From: JALYUA01 sp038229875
GTDB taxonomy: Bacteria; Acidobacteriota; Thermoanaerobaculia; UBA5066; Gp7-AA6
DNA: 35,951 bases
Assembly (NCBI GenBank): GCA_038229875.1
Contig: JBBROA010000032.1
Span: forward strand, 1-35,951
Direction: 5' to 3'
Part shown: piece after piece, positions 34,530 to 35,951 of the stretch
How positions within the stretch are numbered: the first letter of the stretch is position 1
How the letters are laid out: every line of letters begins with the position of its first letter
Notes under the pieces: generated by a model
Database searches by the model: none
What the model saw: only the letters and a program-made list of their open reading frames with translations
Told to the model about the DNA's origin: nothing
Position numbers and translations under genes: made by a program

Positions 34530-34776
34530 CCGTCGCCTCCGCTCACTGCGGGGGCTGCCTTCGCCGCGCGGCGGCGAAGGCACCGGCGAGCGGCTCGCCT
34601 GTTGGCTCGACCGCTCGTCTGCCCCCTCCGTTCGCTGCGGCTCCCGTCACGAGAGGCTCCTCCTTCCCTTCGGTCAGGAGACTCCTCTCGTGACGAGCTT
34701 AACCACCATCTCGCCCGAAGCAGCTCGGTTCCCACTCCCCGCGCGCCGGGGAGTGTTCAGCCCGGGTGAGGGGCGC
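34530..34776 (-). repeat. Four-hairpin intergenic repeat, copy C
   Basis: A 247-bp copy reading toward lemA. Hairpins in order: H1 CACTCCCC/GGGGAGTG (34733-34755), H2 GTCACGAGAGG/CCTCTCGTGAC (34646-34656 with 34684-34694), H3 CGAGCGG/CCGCTCG (34587-34593 with 34611-34617), H4 GCCTTCGCCGC/GCGGCGAAGGC (34557-34581). The H3 loop block is nearly identical to copy A. The end is GCAGTGAGCGGAGGCGACGG as in copy B. Confidence 0.88.
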
Positions 34777-34867
34777 CACTGACCTGGAGGGCGGTGGAGA
34801 TGAGGCATAGGCGTCCGCGCGTGGAGTGAGCGCTGGTGAGGGGCGCAGGAGCTGCCAGGCCGGTCCG

Positions 34868-34896
34868 CTGACCTTCGAGCGATCGCCGGGTAGAAT
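34868..34896 (+). promoter_or_regulatory. Promoter of sixA
   Basis: CTGACC (34868-34873), a 17-bp spacer and TAGAAT (34891-34896). The ATG is 7 bp after the -10 box, so the transcript should begin at or within a base or two of the start codon. Confidence 0.6.
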
Positions 34897-34903
34897 CCGG
34901 CAA

Positions 34904-35389
34904 ATGGACGTGTGGCTGCTTCGGCATGCGGCCGCGGAGGACCGGGCGGCGTCGGGGCGGGACCAGGACCGCGTTCTGACACCGGAGGGACTCGCCCGGG
35001 CGCGCGCGGTGGCGCTCGGGCTCGCGGCGATCGAGCCCGGCCTCGGGCGCGTGATCACCTCTCCGTACCGGCGGGCAAGTCAGACCGCGGAAGCTGCGGC
35101 CGCGGCGCTGGGGATCGAAGTCGGCGAATCGCGGGCGCTCGAGCCCCAGCGCGACCCGATGGACATCCTGAACGAGATCGGGGCGGGCGGCGAGAACGTC
35201 CTCCTGGTCGGGCACCAGCCCCACCTCGGATCTCTCCTCGGCCTCCTCGTCGCCCGCGACGGCGTAGAGATCCCGATGAAAAAAGCCGCCATCGCCCGGG
35301 TCACACTGTCGGGCCGCTGGTCGGGGGAGCTCCGAGCCCTGGTGCCCCCCCGACTGCTCGAGCTTCTGGGAGCGCGCCAGGCGAACTGA
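34904..35389 (+). CDS. sixA: SixA-type phosphohistidine phosphatase
   Basis: A 161-residue histidine phosphatase. LLRHAAAED holds the phospho-accepting His8, GRVITSPYRRASQTAEA provides the second Arg, and LLVGHQPHL the second catalytic His. Size and sequence match SixA, which removes phosphate from phosphohistidine proteins (phosphotransferase components in E. coli). ATG 34904 is chosen over an upstream ATG at 34826 because the catalytic strand must lie at the N-terminus and a promoter ends 7 bp before it. Confidence 0.93.
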   Translation: MDVWLLRHAAAEDRAASGRDQDRVLTPEGLARARAVALGLAAIEPGLGRVITSPYRRASQTAEAAAAALGIEVGESRALEPQRDPMDILNEIGAGGENVLLVGHQPHLGSLLGLLVARDGVEIPMKKAAIARVTLSGRWSGELRALVPPRLLELLGARQAN

Positions 35390-35437
35390 GGTTTGGGGCG
35401 GTGGGAGGCGTCCGCATCTCGAGACTTGTCAGGCTGG

Positions 35438-35476
35438 ATGCTCCGCCCCTCACCCCGCCCCTCTCCCCCGGCGCGC
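35438..35476 (+). repeat. Four-hairpin intergenic repeat, truncated copy D
   Basis: Shares ATGCTCCGCCCCTCA exactly with the start of copy A and continues with the left strand of H1 (CCCCTCTCCCCCGGCGCGC), then stops where the IS481-family left end begins. The remainder may lie beyond the window. Confidence 0.7.
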
Positions 35477-35951
35477 TGTTCAGCCCGGACACATGGTGAA
35501 CAGGTGTTCGGAGACATGGTGGACACATTTAAGGCGGAGGATTGGGCCTGAGGAGGGCGATCCGATGCCTTGGAGTGAGGTCTCGATCATGGAGCAGCGT
35601 GAGGAGTTTGTCGGGCTGGCGAGCCAGCCCGACAGCAACATCCGTCTTCTGTGTCGTCGGTTTGGAGTGAGTCCTACGACGGGCTACGAGTTGCTTCGCC
35701 GGTTCCGCGAGCGCGGCCGAGGAGGGCTCGTGGATCAGAGTCGCAGACCCGATCACAGCCCGCGGCGATGTTCTCAGGTCATCGAAGAGGCCGTGCTGCG
35801 ATTGCGCGACCACCATCCGGTCTGGGGAGCTCGCAAGCTGCGCCGACGCTTAGCCGATACCGGGACCACGGGTCTGCCTTCGCCCAGCACCGTGCACCAG
35901 ATCCTGCTGCGACACGGCCGTGTGGATCCCAAGGAGTCCGCAAAGCATCGA
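35477..35951 (+). mobile_element. IS481-family insertion sequence, left end only
   Basis: The left end is placed at TGTTCAGCCCGG (35477) because IS481-family elements commonly begin with TGT; 35489-35491 is an alternative. Two direct repeats, ACATGGTGAACA (35491-35502) and ACATGGTGGACA (35514-35525), lie before the transposase gene and look like transposase-binding sites. The right end and target duplication are outside the window. Confidence 0.7.
35565..35951 (+). CDS. IS481-family transposase, 3'-truncated by window end
   Basis: The frame stays open from the ATG at 35565 to the last base (129 residues). MPWSEVSIMEQREEFVGLAS followed by LCRRFGVSPTTGYELLRRF is the helix-turn-helix start of IS481 transposases, and DQSRRPDHSPRR and HHPVWGARKLRRRL are the usual linker blocks. 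The DDE integrase core would follow beyond the window, so whether it is intact cannot be judged. AGGAGG (35551-35556) lies 8 bp upstream. Confidence 0.92.
   Translation, partial: MPWSEVSIMEQREEFVGLASQPDSNIRLLCRRFGVSPTTGYELLRRFRERGRGGLVDQSRRPDHSPRRCSQVIEEAVLRLRDHHPVWGARKLRRRLADTGTTGLPSPSTVHQILLRHGRVDPKESAKHR

Larger units (their letters stand above)
34486..34903. other. 418-bp intergenic region between lemA and sixA
   Basis: From the lemA side: Shine-Dalgarno (34493-34498), -10 box (34515-34520), repeat copy C (34530-34776), about 90 bp of plain sequence (34777-34867) containing a second GGTGAGGGGCGC, and the sixA promoter (34868-34896). No credible coding frame was found, although several short frames are open. 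Confidence 0.7.

Noticed and set aside
34486..34903. Small protein genes in the lemA-sixA gap
   Set aside because: Short open frames exist on both strands but only follow the palindromic repeat sequence; none has a start with ribosome-binding site or a recognisable product.

Overview
The window is high-GC bacterial chromosome, densely packed and mostly housekeeping. MurA, a SurA-like periplasmic protein and exported proteins with Sec signals point to a diderm. The gene content and intergenic style would suit an Acidobacteriota-like lineage, but that is inference and no marker here settles it. No rRNA, tRNA, CRISPR array or convincing U-tract terminator was seen.

Layout. (1) 1-3.9 kb: the end of a sigma-54 activator, converging on a minus-strand pair, an FHA-GAF-PP2C signalling phosphatase followed by a MtaD/TrzN-type amidohydrolase. 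(2) 4.0-7.8 kb: the plus-strand core cluster rpmE-prfA-prmC-murA. (3) 8.0-17.7 kb: a plus-strand operon encoding a complete branched-chain-type ABC importer (ATPase, two permeases, binding protein, second ATPase), a PaaK-like adenylate enzyme, an amidohydrolase, a long-chain-type acyl-CoA synthetase, a HIT protein and a DUF1059 protein. It looks like uptake plus CoA activation of an organic acid, not amino-acid uptake. (4) 17.7-19.3 kb: divergent SurA_N protein and rsmI. (5) 19.4-26.5 kb: a minus-strand operon SDR -> very large duplicated CPBP membrane protease -> exported M20 peptidase -> GH1-like glycosidase, coupled by GTGA overlaps. (6) 26.6-32.3 kb: holA, dksA, and the operon rplU-rpmA-obgE-nadD-rsfS-sigma-54 activator. 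(7) 32.5-34.5 kb: lemA with two TPM-domain genes. (8) 34.9-35.95 kb: sixA and the left end of an IS481-family element that runs off the window.

The most unusual material is between genes. First, there is a dispersed repeat, with two full copies of 212 and 247 bp, one short copy and one copy cut by the IS. The full copies carry four hairpins in the same order, and stem positions differ by compensatory changes. In all three complete or short copies the conserved end (GGCGACGG) lies 0-10 bp upstream of a likely -10 box of the next gene, in the same orientation. Second, several gaps hold heptanucleotide tandem arrays with different unit sequences but the same 7-bp period. The one between rpmA and obgE is arranged as an imperfect 30-bp hairpin. 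Third, many genes have a TANAAT-like box only 7-15 bp before the start codon and no Shine-Dalgarno sequence, which suggests widespread leaderless or near-leaderless transcripts.
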